DNA of 64,000 nucleotides. Origin: Paracoccus fistulariae. Its GTDB lineage: Bacteria > Pseudomonadota > Alphaproteobacteria > Rhodobacterales > Rhodobacteraceae. The position numbers and the translations under genes are program-made. Below, piece by piece: positions 29,123-39,666 of the stretch (positions within the stretch are counted from its first letter, which is position 1; each line of letters begins with the position of its first letter). Below the pieces are notes generated by a model. It did no database searches, was not told the DNA's origin, and saw nothing but the letters and a program-made list of their open reading frames with translations. Location: the NCBI RefSeq assembly GCF_028553785.1, contig NZ_CP067136.1, forward strand, positions 1,178,001 through 1,242,000, in the 5' to 3' direction.

Positions 29123-30322
29123 TTACTGGACCAGCGGGCAGCCGCTTTCGGCGGGATTGATATAGGCCTGATCGCCGGGAATGGTGGCGACGACGTTATA
29201 GTAATCCCAATCCTCGGCGATCTGGTCGGGGGCCTTCACCTCCATCAGATAAACGTCCGAGATCATGCGACCATTCGGCGCAACCTTGCCGTTTTCGGCA
29301 AACACGTCCTGAACCGGCAATTCGTGCAGCTTGGCCGCGACGGCCTCGGTCTCATCCGTGCCGGCGGCCTCGATGGCCTTCAGATAGGAGGTGACCGCGG
29401 AATAGGTGCCCGCGTGAACCATGTTCGGCATCACGCCGGTCCGCTCCATGAAACGCTTGCCGAATTCGGCGGTCTCTGGCGTGCGGTTCCAGTAGAAGCT
29501 TTCGGTCAGGTTCAGGCCCTGCGCAGCCTCGGCCCCCAGACCGTTCACCTCGGCAATGGTGAACAGCAGCGCGGCCAGCTTCTGCCCGCCCTGGGTGATG
29601 CCGAATTCCGCCGCCTGCTTGATCGAGTTCTGCGTGTCCAGACCTGCATTTGCCAGGCCGATGATCTTCGCGCCAGAGGCCTGCGCCTGCAGCAGGAAGG
29701 ACGAGAAATCGGTGCTGGCCAGCGGATGGCGGACCGAGCCCAAGACCTTGCCGCCCTGCGAGGTGACGAAATTCGTGGTGTTTTCCTCCAGCGAATAGCC
29801 GAAGGCGTAATCGGCGGTCAGGAAATACCAGCTGTCGCCGCCCGCCTCGACCAGCGCGCCGCCGGTGCCGACGGCCAGCGCATGGGTGTCATAGGCCCAG
29901 TGAAAACCATAGGGCGAACATTGCGCGCCGGTCAGTTCCGTCGTCGCCGCGCCGGTATTGATGGTGATCTTCTTTTCATCCTTCGACAGCGCCTGCACCG
30001 CCAGCCCGACCGAGGATGAGGTCAGTTCCATGATCGAATCGACCTGTTCGGTATCGTACCATTGCCGCGCGATGTTCGAGGCGATGTCGGGCTTGTTCTG
30101 GTGATCGGCGGTGATCACCTCGATCGGGGCATCCAGCACGGTACCGCCGAAATCCTCGACCGCCATCCGCGCGGCCTCATAGGATGATTTACCGCCGAAA
30201 TCGGCGTAAACGCCTGACTGATCGTTCAAAATACCGATCTTCACCACACCGTCCGAAATCTCGGCAAGCGCGGGCATGGCCGTCAGGCCGACCGCTGCGG
30301 TCGAAAGTAGAATCTTGCGCAT
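29123..30322 (-). CDS. Periplasmic substrate-binding protein of the liv-type transporter
   Basis: First gene of the ABC operon. The 399-residue Peripla_BP_6-type protein has a signal peptide (MRKILLSTAAVG to PALA, 19 residues) and the start of the first lobe in VKIGILNDQSGVYADFGG. ATG at 30322 has GGGAGGAAT 2-8 bp upstream; the longer frame is non-coding. The two-lobed fold is typical for amino acids, amides or aromatic acids. Since its operon ends in a GMC dehydrogenase, a hydroxylated or choline-like ligand is possible, but this is inference. A LysR gene diverges from it. Confidence 0.9.
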   Translation of the reverse strand: MRKILLSTAAVGLTAMPALAEISDGVVKIGILNDQSGVYADFGGKSSYEAARMAVEDFGGTVLDAPIEVITADHQNKPDIASNIARQWYDTEQVDSIMELTSSSVGLAVQALSKDEKKITINTGAATTELTGAQCSPYGFHWAYDTHALAVGTGGALVEAGGDSWYFLTADYAFGYSLEENTTNFVTSQGGKVLGSVRHPLASTDFSSFLLQAQASGAKIIGLANAGLDTQNSIKQAAEFGITQGGQKLAALLFTIAEVNGLGAEAAQGLNLTESFYWNRTPETAEFGKRFMERTGVMPNMVHAGTYSAVTSYLKAIEAAGTDETEAVAAKLHELPVQDVFAENGKVAPNGRMISDVYLMEVKAPDQIAEDWDYYNVVATIPGDQAYINPAESGCPLVQ

Positions 30323-30449
30323 ATATTCCTCCCAAGGCGCGACCCTTCTGCCAGAAACACGGCGGATTCGGGCGGGATCGCTGGCCTGCTCCAAAAATAA
30401 CGGACGACTCCTCTGCCTCCGATGCGGGAAGGATGGCCGCAAATTGGTT

Positions 30450-30491
30450 TTGACACAAGTGTTCAGATAAGAATAGCTTTACGCATCTATT
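30450..30491 (+). promoter_or_regulatory. Candidate LysR-gene promoter and operator
   Basis: A perfect -35 hexamer TTGACA at 30450-30455 is followed at about 17 bp by a weak ATAGCT-like -10. The inverted repeat AATAG-N10-CTATT (30472-30491) lies across the -10 region and ends 16 bp before the LysR start, compatible with a LysR-type autoregulatory site that could also control the divergent ABC operon. Confidence 0.4.
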
Positions 30492-30507
30492 GTACATTTA
30501 TGAACAG

Positions 30508-31431
30508 ATGACACAGCTTAGCTGGGATGACCTGCAATTCTTTCTGGCGGTGGTCCGCGACCGTCAACTGTCCCGCGCGGCGCGGCGGCTGGGCACCTCT
30601 CATGTCACGGTATCGCGCCGGATCGACCGGCTGGAACAGGCTCTGGGCACGCGCCTGTTCGAACGCCACCCGCGCGGCTATGAACTGACCCCGGCAGGCC
30701 AGCGGCTGATCGACACGGCCGAGCGGATGGAGGAAGCGGCCGAGGATATCCCGACGCACAGCAATCCGGGCGCCGATGCGATCAAGCCCTTTCGACTGTC
30801 CGCGCCAGAGGGCTTCGCCAAGCTGTTCTCGACCTGCATCCTGCCGGAATTGCTGGCCCGCTTTCCGCTGACATCGCCCGAACTGATCACCATGCCGCAG
30901 GTGCTGTCCCCTTCGCGGCGGGCGGCGGATATTTCCGTGACGCTGGATCCGGTCAGCAGCGGCCCCTATCGGTCCGAGCGAATGGCCGATTACACGCTGC
31001 ACCTTTACGCGACCCGCGATTATCTGGACAGCGCCCCCGCCCTGACCTGCCGAGAGGATCTGCGAAATCACTGCATCATCGGCTATATCGAGGAGATGAT
31101 CTTTGCCCCCGGTCTGGATTATCTGGGCGAGATCCATCCGGCGATCCGCGCCTCGATCACAAGCTCCAGCGTGTTCAACCAGCTTTCGGCGGTGCGCGGC
31201 GGGCTGGGCATCGGCGTCCTGCCCTTCTACATCGCCAATAAATATCCCGAATTGCAGATCATGCTGCCCGATCAGATCACCCTGACGCGAACCTATTGGC
31301 TGACCTGCCATCGCGATATCCGGCGGATGCGGCGCGAAAGAACGATGATCGAGTTTCTGATCGCGCAGGTTCAGTCACACGCGCCCCTGCTGATGCATCC
31401 CGCCGCACGGAAGGGCATGACGCAGCCCTAA
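30508..31431 (+). CDS. LysR-family transcription regulator
   Basis: A 307-residue regulator from ATG 30508. The N-terminal winged helix-turn-helix is clear (FFLAVVRDRQLSRAARRL, then SHVTVSRRIDRLEQALGTRLFER), and the C-terminal effector domain follows from about residue 90. The AMLQ-like opening WDDLQFF belongs to the DsdC/AmpR-like branch. A TTG six codons upstream could also start the gene. It is divergent from the liv-type operon and probably controls it; the inducer is unknown. Confidence 0.92.
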   Translation: MTQLSWDDLQFFLAVVRDRQLSRAARRLGTSHVTVSRRIDRLEQALGTRLFERHPRGYELTPAGQRLIDTAERMEEAAEDIPTHSNPGADAIKPFRLSAPEGFAKLFSTCILPELLARFPLTSPELITMPQVLSPSRRAADISVTLDPVSSGPYRSERMADYTLHLYATRDYLDSAPALTCREDLRNHCIIGYIEEMIFAPGLDYLGEIHPAIRASITSSSVFNQLSAVRGGLGIGVLPFYIANKYPELQIMLPDQITLTRTYWLTCHRDIRRMRRERTMIEFLIAQVQSHAPLLMHPAARKGMTQP

Positions 31432-31503
31432 GCACCGCGGACAGCAAAAGACCGCCCCGATATCATCAGGACGGCCCGAAAAGCGGTCAGATCCGCTGCG
31501 CGG

Positions 31504-31815
31504 TCAATGTGTCCAGGGCGCGCGACGGTCGGTGGCGAAATTTTCGCCATAGCCGCGCGGGCGGACATTGGCGGCGCGGGAATGCGGTTCCTGCACCACG
31601 TAATCCAGCCCCTTGTCGCGGGCGTAATCTTCGGCCTGCTTGCGCGTCTCGAACCGCAGGCGCACCTGGCTTTGGGTGTCGTCGCTGCTGGTCCAGCCCA
31701 TCAGCGGGTCAATCTCTCGCGGATCAGCCGGCGGGTATTCCAGAACCCAGACCTTGGTCCGTGCCACGCCGGACTGCATCGCATTGCGGGCGGGCTGATA
31801 GATTCGAACGCGCAT
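31504..31815 (-). CDS. NDUFS4-like supernumerary complex I subunit
   Basis: A 103-residue protein of the ETC complex I conserved-region family, the bacterial relative of mitochondrial NDUFS4 (AQDQ). It shows [14 protein letters not shown] at the start, [26 protein letters not shown] and [16 protein letters not shown], the diagnostic GWTSS plus aromatic pattern. It would bind the peripheral arm of NADH:ubiquinone oxidoreductase in the cytoplasm, as shown for Paracoccus complex I. No nuo genes are in the window, which is usual as the gene is encoded apart. The start is the ATG at 31815; longer frames run through sodC antisense. Confidence 0.9.
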   Translation of the reverse strand: MRVRIYQPARNAMQSGVARTKVWVLEYPPADPREIDPLMGWTSSDDTQSQVRLRFETRKQAEDYARDKGLDYVVQEPHSRAANVRPRGYGENFATDRRAPWTH

Positions 31816-31941
31816 GGCTGTGACCTTTCCGGCTGGCTGGTGAAGGTTTATCGCCAATATGGCCATTCTGTTCAAGACCCTCTGGAACAGAGAACCGGCG
31901 TCGTGAGTTGGATTTATGTGCACAATTTGAAGGAGGATCCC

Positions 31942-32514
31942 ATGATGACGCGCTTTGGCTTTGCTCTTGGACTGGCCCTGCTGGCCTCGCCGCTGATGGC
32001 GCAGGACACCGCGCCCGCCGATTCCGGCGCCGAGATGCCCGAACCGGCCGCCGCCCCGCAGCTTGAAGGACAGGTCCCGATGATCGCCGAGATCAAATCC
32101 GCGACCGGGGAAAGCCTTGGCACCGCGACGGTCAGCGATACCCCGTCCGGGCTTACGCTGGTCACAGTCGAACTGACCGGCGTTACGCCCGGCATTCACG
32201 GCTTGCACATCCATGAAACCGGCACCTGCACGCCACCTGATTTCAAATCGGCGGGCGGCCACCTGTCCGGGGACAAGGCGCATGGCGTCATGTCGCCCGA
32301 AGGGCCGCATCCCGGCGACATGCCCAATATCCATGTCCCCGAAAGCGGCGAACTGATGCTGGAATATTTTGCCTCGGGCCTGACCGAACAGATGATGGAT
32401 GATGAGGATGGATCGGCCATCATCATCCACGAACAGCCCGATGATTATTTCGGCCAGCCTACCGGCCATGCCGGTGCGCGTCTGGGCTGTGGCACCTTCG
32501 CCGCCGCAGAATAA
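31942..32514 (+). CDS. sodC: Periplasmic Cu,Zn superoxide dismutase
   Basis: Converts superoxide to oxygen and hydrogen peroxide in the periplasm. The 190-residue precursor has a signal peptide of about 20 residues (ending SPLMA) and a short Ala/Pro/Glu-rich linker. Metal ligands are visible: His89 and His91 (GLHIHETG), His107, His114/His123 with Asp126 for zinc, and His163; Cys96 and Cys183 make the conserved disulfide (GTCTPPDF and RLGCG). AAGGAGGATCCC ends right before the ATG pair, giving a strong start. Much longer upstream open frame is non-coding. Confidence 0.95.
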   Translation: MMTRFGFALGLALLASPLMAQDTAPADSGAEMPEPAAAPQLEGQVPMIAEIKSATGESLGTATVSDTPSGLTLVTVELTGVTPGIHGLHIHETGTCTPPDFKSAGGHLSGDKAHGVMSPEGPHPGDMPNIHVPESGELMLEYFASGLTEQMMDDEDGSAIIIHEQPDDYFGQPTGHAGARLGCGTFAAAE

Positions 32515-32527
32515 GCCGGACAACCAA

Positions 32528-32550
32528 CCTGCGCCCCCTGCGGGCGCAGG
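32528..32550. terminator. Hairpin between sodC and a convergent gene
   Basis: A 9-bp stem CCTGCGCCC/GGGCGCAGG with a 5-nt loop lies between two convergent stop codons. There is no T run, so activity as a terminator is uncertain. Confidence 0.5.
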
Positions 32551-32553
32551 CTG

Positions 32554-32877
32554 CTATTCGGGCAGATCGCCCACGCCATCGCCCAGCGTGAATGGCCCGG
32601 TCAGTTCGGCATCGCCGCGCTGCTTGTCATAGATGCAGACCATGACATCCTGCCCCTCGGCCCCGAAATTCACCGCGACCAGAGCGGCGCCATAGTTTTC
32701 CGAGCCGAAGGGATTCACATTCACCTGCACCTGCGCATTATCGGGCACCTCGACCAGATCCCGGCAGGCTGCGTCAACATCCTTGCGGAACTGGTCCCAG
32801 GCCTCGTCGCTGGACGCATGGGCCAGCGGCGCCAGACCCGCCGCGAACATCGCTGAAATCAGAACAAGCCGTTTCAT
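32554..32877 (-). CDS. Small periplasmic protein of unknown function
   Basis: Unrecognised 107-residue protein with a signal peptide (MKRLVLISAMFAAGLAPLAHA). The mature part contains a pair of cysteines (AACRDLVEV and VMVCIYDKQ), which may be bonded, and a beta-rich centre (VQVNVNPFGSENYGAALVAVNF). The ATG at 32877 follows AAAGAGGCGAAG. It is convergent with sodC and divergent from the I78-type lipoprotein. Function unknown. Confidence 0.75.
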   Translation of the reverse strand: MKRLVLISAMFAAGLAPLAHASSDEAWDQFRKDVDAACRDLVEVPDNAQVQVNVNPFGSENYGAALVAVNFGAEGQDVMVCIYDKQRGDAELTGPFTLGDGVGDLPE

Positions 32878-32949
32878 CTTCGCCTCTTTCCTGTTTGTCA
32901 GGGAACGACTGACGCGTGTAAGCCGTTCTGGCAATAAACAGAGAGGTGA

Positions 32950-33219
32950 ATGAAAATGTCATTCCTGTCGCGAATAATTGTTCCTCTGGTCGCAATCTCG
33001 GCGATTTCAGGCTGCAATTCGACCAGCTCCGTGCGCAGCTGCGCCGAGGCAAGGCAGCAGGTGCAGGTCGGGACGAATATCGGCGATATCACCCTGCCCA
33101 GCGGAATACCGACCCGGGTCATCTCTCCCGGCATGGCGATGACCGAAGATTACAGCCCCAACCGGCTGAACGTCTTTGTCGATGACAAGGGCTGGATCGC
33201 GCGCGTAACCTGCGGCTGA
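32950..33219 (+). CDS. I78-family peptidase inhibitor-like lipoprotein
   Basis: An 89-residue exported protein. The lipobox ISGC places the lipidated Cys at residue 22. The rest matches the inhibitor I78 family: a Cys early in the mature chain (RSCAEA), GTNIGDITLPSG, PTRVISPGMAMTEDYSPNRLNV and a final CG after WIARVT. Members inhibit serine proteases; potato-inhibitor-like fold with one disulfide. Two ATGs (32950 and 32956) are possible; GAGGTG is better spaced for the second. Confidence 0.85.
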   Translation: MKMSFLSRIIVPLVAISAISGCNSTSSVRSCAEARQQVQVGTNIGDITLPSGIPTRVISPGMAMTEDYSPNRLNVFVDDKGWIARVTCG

Positions 33220-33257
33220 TCAGCGCAGCCACCGCAACAAGGGACGGCCAGCGGCGA

Positions 33258-35459
<2,202 letters not shown>

Positions 35460-35633
35460 GGTGGGTTTGCGGGGCGGAAAGTCAAGCCGGGCTGCTGACA
35501 GGACAGGTCAGCAGGCGACGGGTACGGTGTGTCGCCGAAAGGCGTGACAGCAATGCCCCCCTTGCGTCGCCCGTCGAAAACGCGCCAAGGCGGAAGCAAA
35601 AGGCGGCTGAACTATCGTGTCTGTCTGAAAAAG

Positions 35634-35709
35634 TGGTGCCCGGAGGCGGATTCGAACCACCGACACGCGGATTTTCAATCCGCTGCTCTACCAACTGAGC
35701 TATCCGGGC
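35634..35709 (-). tRNA. tRNA-Phe (GAA)
   Basis: A 76-nt cloverleaf including an encoded CCA. The acceptor pair is GCCCGGA/TCCGGGC, the D arm is GCTCAGTTGGTAGAGC, the anticodon loop TTGAAAA between GCGGA and TCCGC gives GAA, and the T arm holds GGTTCGAATCC. Discriminator base A, as in other phenylalanine tRNAs. Confidence 0.97.
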
Positions 35710-35749
35710 ACTGGGGGAAGCATCTCTGCCGCCCTGCGTGGAGCGGTGT

Positions 35750-35956
35750 TTACGGGCGCTTCGCGCGACTGTCCAGCCCCAAATCGCTGTTTTTTATCTC
35801 TCGCTCTTCTTCATCCGAGGCGATCTCGTCCAGTGGCGCGCCGGGGATGACATAGTCGCCGCGCAGCCAGCGGGCCAGATCGACATCGGCGCAGCGTTTC
35901 GAACAGAAGGGGCGGTATTCCGGCTGGCTTTTCTTGTCGCAGATCGGGCAGGCCAT
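35750..35956 (-). CDS. yacG: YacG-type zinc protein, DNA gyrase inhibitor family
   Basis: A 68-residue zinc-binding protein. The four ligands are Cys3, Cys6, Cys18 and Cys22 (CPICDKK ... [15 protein letters not shown]), matching the YacG pattern; the tail is acidic. In E. coli the protein binds GyrB and blocks gyrase. It shares one base with the end of the RNase G-like gene and closes the infA-maf-RNase-yacG row, a frequent alphaproteobacterial arrangement. Confidence 0.92.
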   Translation of the reverse strand: MACPICDKKSQPEYRPFCSKRCADVDLARWLRGDYVIPGAPLDEIASDEEEREIKNSDLGLDSRAKRP

Positions 35957-37011
35957 CAGTCCTTTCCTTCCCCGGCAAAGAGACGCGCCAGGGCGACCCG
36001 GTCGCGCTTCTTGTTGATCTCGTAAAGTCCCATCGTGGTCCAGCCGACCAGCGAGGTCTCGGCGCTTTCGCCCTTGAATGCAGCCTTCAGAACCTGATCC
36101 AGCGTCGCGCGGTCACGCTTGGGCATGGGGGCGAAATCGACGACGATCTGCCCGCCCAGGCCACGCAAGCGCAATTGCCGCGGCAACTCGCGCGCCAGGG
36201 CGATATTCGCCTTGAGCGAGGCGGCAGGCGTCGTATCCGCGCCGGTATTGACGTCGATGGCGGTCAGCGCCCGGGTCGTCTCGATATAGGCGCTGGCGCC
36301 CTGCTGCAGATCGACGCGCGATGACAGCAGCGCGTCAATGGCATCGGTCACGCCGAACCGGTCAAAGCTGCCCTCGCCCTCTTCCACGGCATCCGGCGCG
36401 GGATCGGCCCAATCCATCCAGGCCTGCTCCCAGGCATCGGGGGCGTCCAGCAGCAGTTCGGCCTCACCCGTCGCTTCCGCGGTGATCTGGTCGGCCAGGT
36501 CCAGCAATTGCCGCAGTTCTTCGGCGATCTCGTCCAGATCAGCCGTTTCCGCCGCGCTGCGCATGACGATGCCATGGGCGCGCTCACCAAGCGCGTCTTG
36601 CCCAAGCTGCTGCAATTCGCTGCGCGTCTCGGCATCGCGGATACGGCGAGAGACATTTACACCCGGCGCCCCCGGCGTCACCAGGGCGCAACGGCCCCGA
36701 AAGGTCAGCCGCGGCGACAGCGGGATCGCCTTGCCTTCATCGGCTACGCCCGCGATCTGGACCAGCATGGGCTGACCCTCACGCACGCCGGACCGCTCTC
36801 GCAGGTAGCCGCGCTGGCCATCGGGAAGGCGGACGAATGCGCCGCCCTGCCCCTTCATCAGCCGCTCGACCACGCCGCGACAGATTGCAGCGGGACGCAG
36901 GGGCGCCAGCGCACCCGGATCAGCCATCAGATCGACAAGCTGACCGTCCACCATCAGCGCAGCGGCCTCGGCCCCGAACATATGCCCCAGAACGACCTGC
37001 CGTCCCTTCAT
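35956..37011 (-). CDS. Short RNase G/E-family protein
   Basis: A 351-residue member of the ribonuclease E/G family. It has an N-terminal S1-like part ([18 protein letters not shown]) and the catalytic core with [11 protein letters not shown] and [16 protein letters not shown], which carry the two metal-binding aspartates. It is shorter than E. coli RNase G (489) and lacks the zinc-link CPxCxG and tetramerisation region, so dimer/tetramer assembly may differ. The ATG at 37011 overlaps maf by 4 bp. Likely role is RNA processing; the exact target cannot be deduced. Confidence 0.85.
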   Translation of the reverse strand: MKGRQVVLGHMFGAEAAALMVDGQLVDLMADPGALAPLRPAAICRGVVERLMKGQGGAFVRLPDGQRGYLRERSGVREGQPMLVQIAGVADEGKAIPLSPRLTFRGRCALVTPGAPGVNVSRRIRDAETRSELQQLGQDALGERAHGIVMRSAAETADLDEIAEELRQLLDLADQITAEATGEAELLLDAPDAWEQAWMDWADPAPDAVEEGEGSFDRFGVTDAIDALLSSRVDLQQGASAYIETTRALTAIDVNTGADTTPAASLKANIALARELPRQLRLRGLGGQIVVDFAPMPKRDRATLDQVLKAAFKGESAETSLVGWTTMGLYEINKKRDRVALARLFAGEGKD

Positions 37012-37592
37012 GGCTGAACCTTCTTTCCAAAAATACCGGCAGAGGCCAGCATCGCCGCCGTTTCCGCAAGTGGCAGCCCCACCACCGATGAGAAAGAGCC
37101 CTGGATCCACGGGATAAAGGCGGCGGCGGCGCCCTGGATGGCATAGGCGCCGGCCTTGCCCTGCCAGTCGCCGATCTCCAGATAGCGTTCCAGTTCGGCG
37201 GCAGCGATCGGGCGCATGCGGACCTGCGTTTCCACCAGCCTCGCGCGCGAATCTCCGTCCCGGTGCAGGACGATCGCAGTCAGAACGCGATGCCTGCGGC
37301 CGGACATCAGCCGCATGAAACGCGCCGCCTCGTCGCGATCTTCCGGCTTTCCCAGAATACGGCGACCAAGCGCGACGGTGGTATCAGCGCACAGCAGGAC
37401 CTCGCCCGGCTTCGCGCCCAGGGCTGCGGCCTTGGCCAGCGCGATGCGGCGGACATAGTCACGCGGCGCTTCGTCCTTGCGGGGGGTTTCGTCAATATCG
37501 GCGGCCCGCAATTCGTCAGGCGTAATGCCGATCTGCGCAAGCAACTGCAATCGCCGCGGGCTTGCAGATCCAAGGATCAGCCGCGGCGTCAT
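37008..37592 (-). CDS. maf: Maf-family nucleotide pyrophosphatase
   Basis: House-cleaning nucleotide pyrophosphatase of 194 residues, acting on dTTP/UTP or modified nucleotides. It opens with the family signature [14 protein letters not shown] (about 4-17), has the catalytic region [20 protein letters not shown], and ends with the substrate loop [10 protein letters not shown] and the family's GLPL motif. It is coupled by overlap to the RNase gene and 40 bp from infA. Confidence 0.95.
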   Translation of the reverse strand: MTPRLILGSASPRRLQLLAQIGITPDELRAADIDETPRKDEAPRDYVRRIALAKAAALGAKPGEVLLCADTTVALGRRILGKPEDRDEAARFMRLMSGRRHRVLTAIVLHRDGDSRARLVETQVRMRPIAAAELERYLEIGDWQGKAGAYAIQGAAAAFIPWIQGSFSSVVGLPLAETAAMLASAGIFGKKVQP

Positions 37593-37632
37593 GTCTTGCG
37601 ATCGGGTTTTGACATCGGCAGAGGTGCCGACG

Positions 37633-37851
37633 TCACTTGAAGCGGTAATTGATCCGCCCCTTGGTCAGGTCATAGGTGTTCATTTCCACCTGAACCTTGT
37701 CACCGGCCAGAACACGGATGCGGTTCTTGCGCATCTTGCCCGCCATATGTGCGATGATTTCATGGCCGTTTTCAAGCTCGACCCGGAATGTCGCATTTGG
37801 CAGGAGTTCCTTCACGACGCCGGGAAATTCGAGCATTTCTTCCTTGGCCAT
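37633..37851 (-). CDS. infA: Translation initiation factor IF-1
   Basis: A 72-residue single OB-fold protein that occupies the ribosomal A site during initiation. It matches IF-1 end to end: [19 protein letters not shown], the [20 protein letters not shown] core, and the C-terminal KGRINYRFK. First gene of infA-maf-RNase-yacG. ATG preceded by GGAGCGACC. Confidence 0.98.
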   Translation of the reverse strand: MAKEEMLEFPGVVKELLPNATFRVELENGHEIIAHMAGKMRKNRIRVLAGDKVQVEMNTYDLTKGRINYRFK

Positions 37852-37938
37852 GGTCGCTCCATACTAATCATCCCGCAGGATTCGGGACGCGGGTTAAATG
37901 CGACCAAGTCCGGAGAAATTCAAGAGGAAAGCACGACA

Positions 37939-39063
37939 TCACCCATTTGATACCGCCTTTGGCACCGTTTGAGGCTGCGTTTCCACGATTTCAGAGCCGG
38001 GCATGGCATCGTTTCGGAACTCATCGGGGCCGAAAGCGTCATGCGGCAAAGGCTCGGTCGTGGGGGTGACGGGCGCGGGCTGAACAGGCTCGGCAGTGGT
38101 CGTGGCATCGCGGCCCAGGCGGATGGCGTGGCATCCCTCGGCCTCTCCGAACTTTCCGGTGGCAAGCAATTGCCCGTCCGTCGTCTCAAGCCGGGCGGCG
38201 GCGATGTTGACGCGCGGCAAAGGCAGGATCTTGCCCGGCTCCAGCCCGCGAAGATCCTTCAGCGAGACCTGACGACGAAACAGCACGCCGATCAGTTCAA
38301 TGGGCGCTTCTTGCATCGCCTCCATCAAGACGCCCACATGCTGCGGGGCGGGGCGGGTGTCGGCGGCCGAAGCCCGCCCGGCTGTTTCGCTACGTGGCGC
38401 GGGCTGCGAGGGCAGGCTGCTGCCGTGAACATGCGGCAAGGCCATGAAAATGCGGGCCTCGCGGCCATCATTGCCGCCAAGACGCAGGCGGAAGTCCAGA
38501 CTGCGATAGGGTTTCTCTTCCAGCATCAGGGCCAGCGGACGCGGGTCGTCCAGATGCGTCGCATAGCGATACCCGGCGAAATCCTCGCTGCCTTCGACGC
38601 CCATCATCTCGGTCGCCAGTTCGGTCAGCATGCCATTGACGAAATCCACGCAGAGCAGGGCATCGCTTCGGGTCAGCCTGCGCCGCTCGGCCGGGCGGGT
38701 GGTCACGCGGCCAAGCGCCTGGATCTCGATCAGCGCGGTGACCGTTTCGGGGCAAAGCGCCATGACGCCGACCGATTCACCCGGCCCCTGCACCATTGCC
38801 AGCAAGGCCGGATCCGGCAGCACCTCGGTGATTTCGGCCTGGGTCAATGCCCCTATGTCAATCGAGATCGGCTGCACGCCCAGCTGATACAAGCGTTCTG
38901 CCGCGCGGCCGACCGCCGTGGCGGCGGCCCGTGTCGGCGTCTGCACCACAGGCTGGGGGAATTGCGGCGGCCGGTCGCCATCCGACATCGCCTGTTCCCG
39001 CGCCGCGATCAAACGGCGAAGAACGCCGAGACTTTCCGATTGTTCAACCGCTGCCGTCATCAA
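37939..39063 (-). CDS. Orphan FliM-like protein with SpoA domain
   Basis: A 374-residue protein resembling the flagellar switch protein FliM: a middle CheC/FliM-like domain (about 50-215) and a C-terminal SpoA/FliN domain (about 250-318, with EAPIELIGVLFRRQVSLKDL and LEPGKILPLPR). The N-terminal EIDALL-type CheY-binding motif of FliM is absent, and a Pro/Thr/Glu-rich tail covers residues 320-374. No flagellar gene is nearby. It follows a degenerate receiver gene by 66 bp on the same strand. It may be a motor switch part encoded apart from its cluster, or a switch-like scaffold with another job. Confidence 0.75.
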   Translation of the reverse strand: MMTAAVEQSESLGVLRRLIAAREQAMSDGDRPPQFPQPVVQTPTRAAATAVGRAAERLYQLGVQPISIDIGALTQAEITEVLPDPALLAMVQGPGESVGVMALCPETVTALIEIQALGRVTTRPAERRRLTRSDALLCVDFVNGMLTELATEMMGVEGSEDFAGYRYATHLDDPRPLALMLEEKPYRSLDFRLRLGGNDGREARIFMALPHVHGSSLPSQPAPRSETAGRASAADTRPAPQHVGVLMEAMQEAPIELIGVLFRRQVSLKDLRGLEPGKILPLPRVNIAAARLETTDGQLLATGKFGEAEGCHAIRLGRDATTTAEPVQPAPVTPTTEPLPHDAFGPDEFRNDAMPGSEIVETQPQTVPKAVSNG

Positions 39064-39129
39064 GCCAAGTTCCGAATCACATCAACAAACCCTGATCCGT
39101 AACCTTGCAGATTTGGCTTTATGAAAGGT

Positions 39130-39525
39130 TTACGCCCGCCGTTCGACCACGCCTCCGGGCAGCATGCGATTGACCACCGCGCACAGATCCCGGCCCGCAA
39201 AGGGGCGCGGCAGAACCGCATCGGCATGGATCGCCTCGACCCGCTGGTTCTTGCCGCCCGTCAGCATCACGACAGGCGTCAGCGCCAGGCTGAGATCGCC
39301 GTCGCGCCGCAATTCGGACAGGATATCAACGCCGTCCTCTCTGGCCCCTGCCCTGCCTGAAGAGGTCAGATCAAGGATCACCAAACGCGGACGCACCTCG
39401 CGTATCACCTCAAGGCAGTCCTGCCCTTTGCGGTGAAACGCGACGTCCCAGCCGTGTCGCGACAGCACGATCTTGGCCATCTTGGCGACGTTTCGCCCGT
39501 TCTCAATCACGAGAATATCCAGCAT
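39130..39525 (-). CDS. Stand-alone receiver-like protein with altered active site
   Basis: A 131-residue CheY-like receiver fold (LDILVIENG, RLVILDLTSSG, TPVVMLTGGK, AVLPRPF). The phosphorylatable Asp52 and Thr89 are present, but the acidic pair at the start of the domain is Glu8-Asn9 and the invariant Lys is Arg107 (PRPF for PKPF). Such changes usually weaken phosphorylation or make the protein a pseudo-receiver. No kinase is adjacent. It precedes the FliM-like gene with 66 bp between them, and an AT-rich 141-bp promoter region lies upstream. Confidence 0.82.
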   Translation of the reverse strand: MLDILVIENGRNVAKMAKIVLSRHGWDVAFHRKGQDCLEVIREVRPRLVILDLTSSGRAGAREDGVDILSELRRDGDLSLALTPVVMLTGGKNQRVEAIHADAVLPRPFAGRDLCAVVNRMLPGGVVERRA

Positions 39526-39608
39526 TGCGCCCGTCAGCCTCCCCCAAAGCCATCACCGCAATAAGTAAAATTTTGCCGCAACAATATGATTTTACATAGA
39601 CAAATGAA

Positions 39609-39626
39609 TATCCCACAAAGGGGATA
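39609..39626 (-). terminator. Possible weak terminator after the DUF815 gene
   Basis: TATCCC/GGGATA forms a 6-bp stem with a 6-nt loop in the AT-rich gap (39526-39666) downstream of the DUF815 ATPase; on the minus strand it is followed by TTCATTTGTC. The T run is broken, so activity is doubtful. The same gap must hold the promoter of the receiver gene. Confidence 0.35.
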
Positions 39627-39666
39627 GGCGAAATTCCGCCCATTTCCGATAATTTAAGTTAATTTT

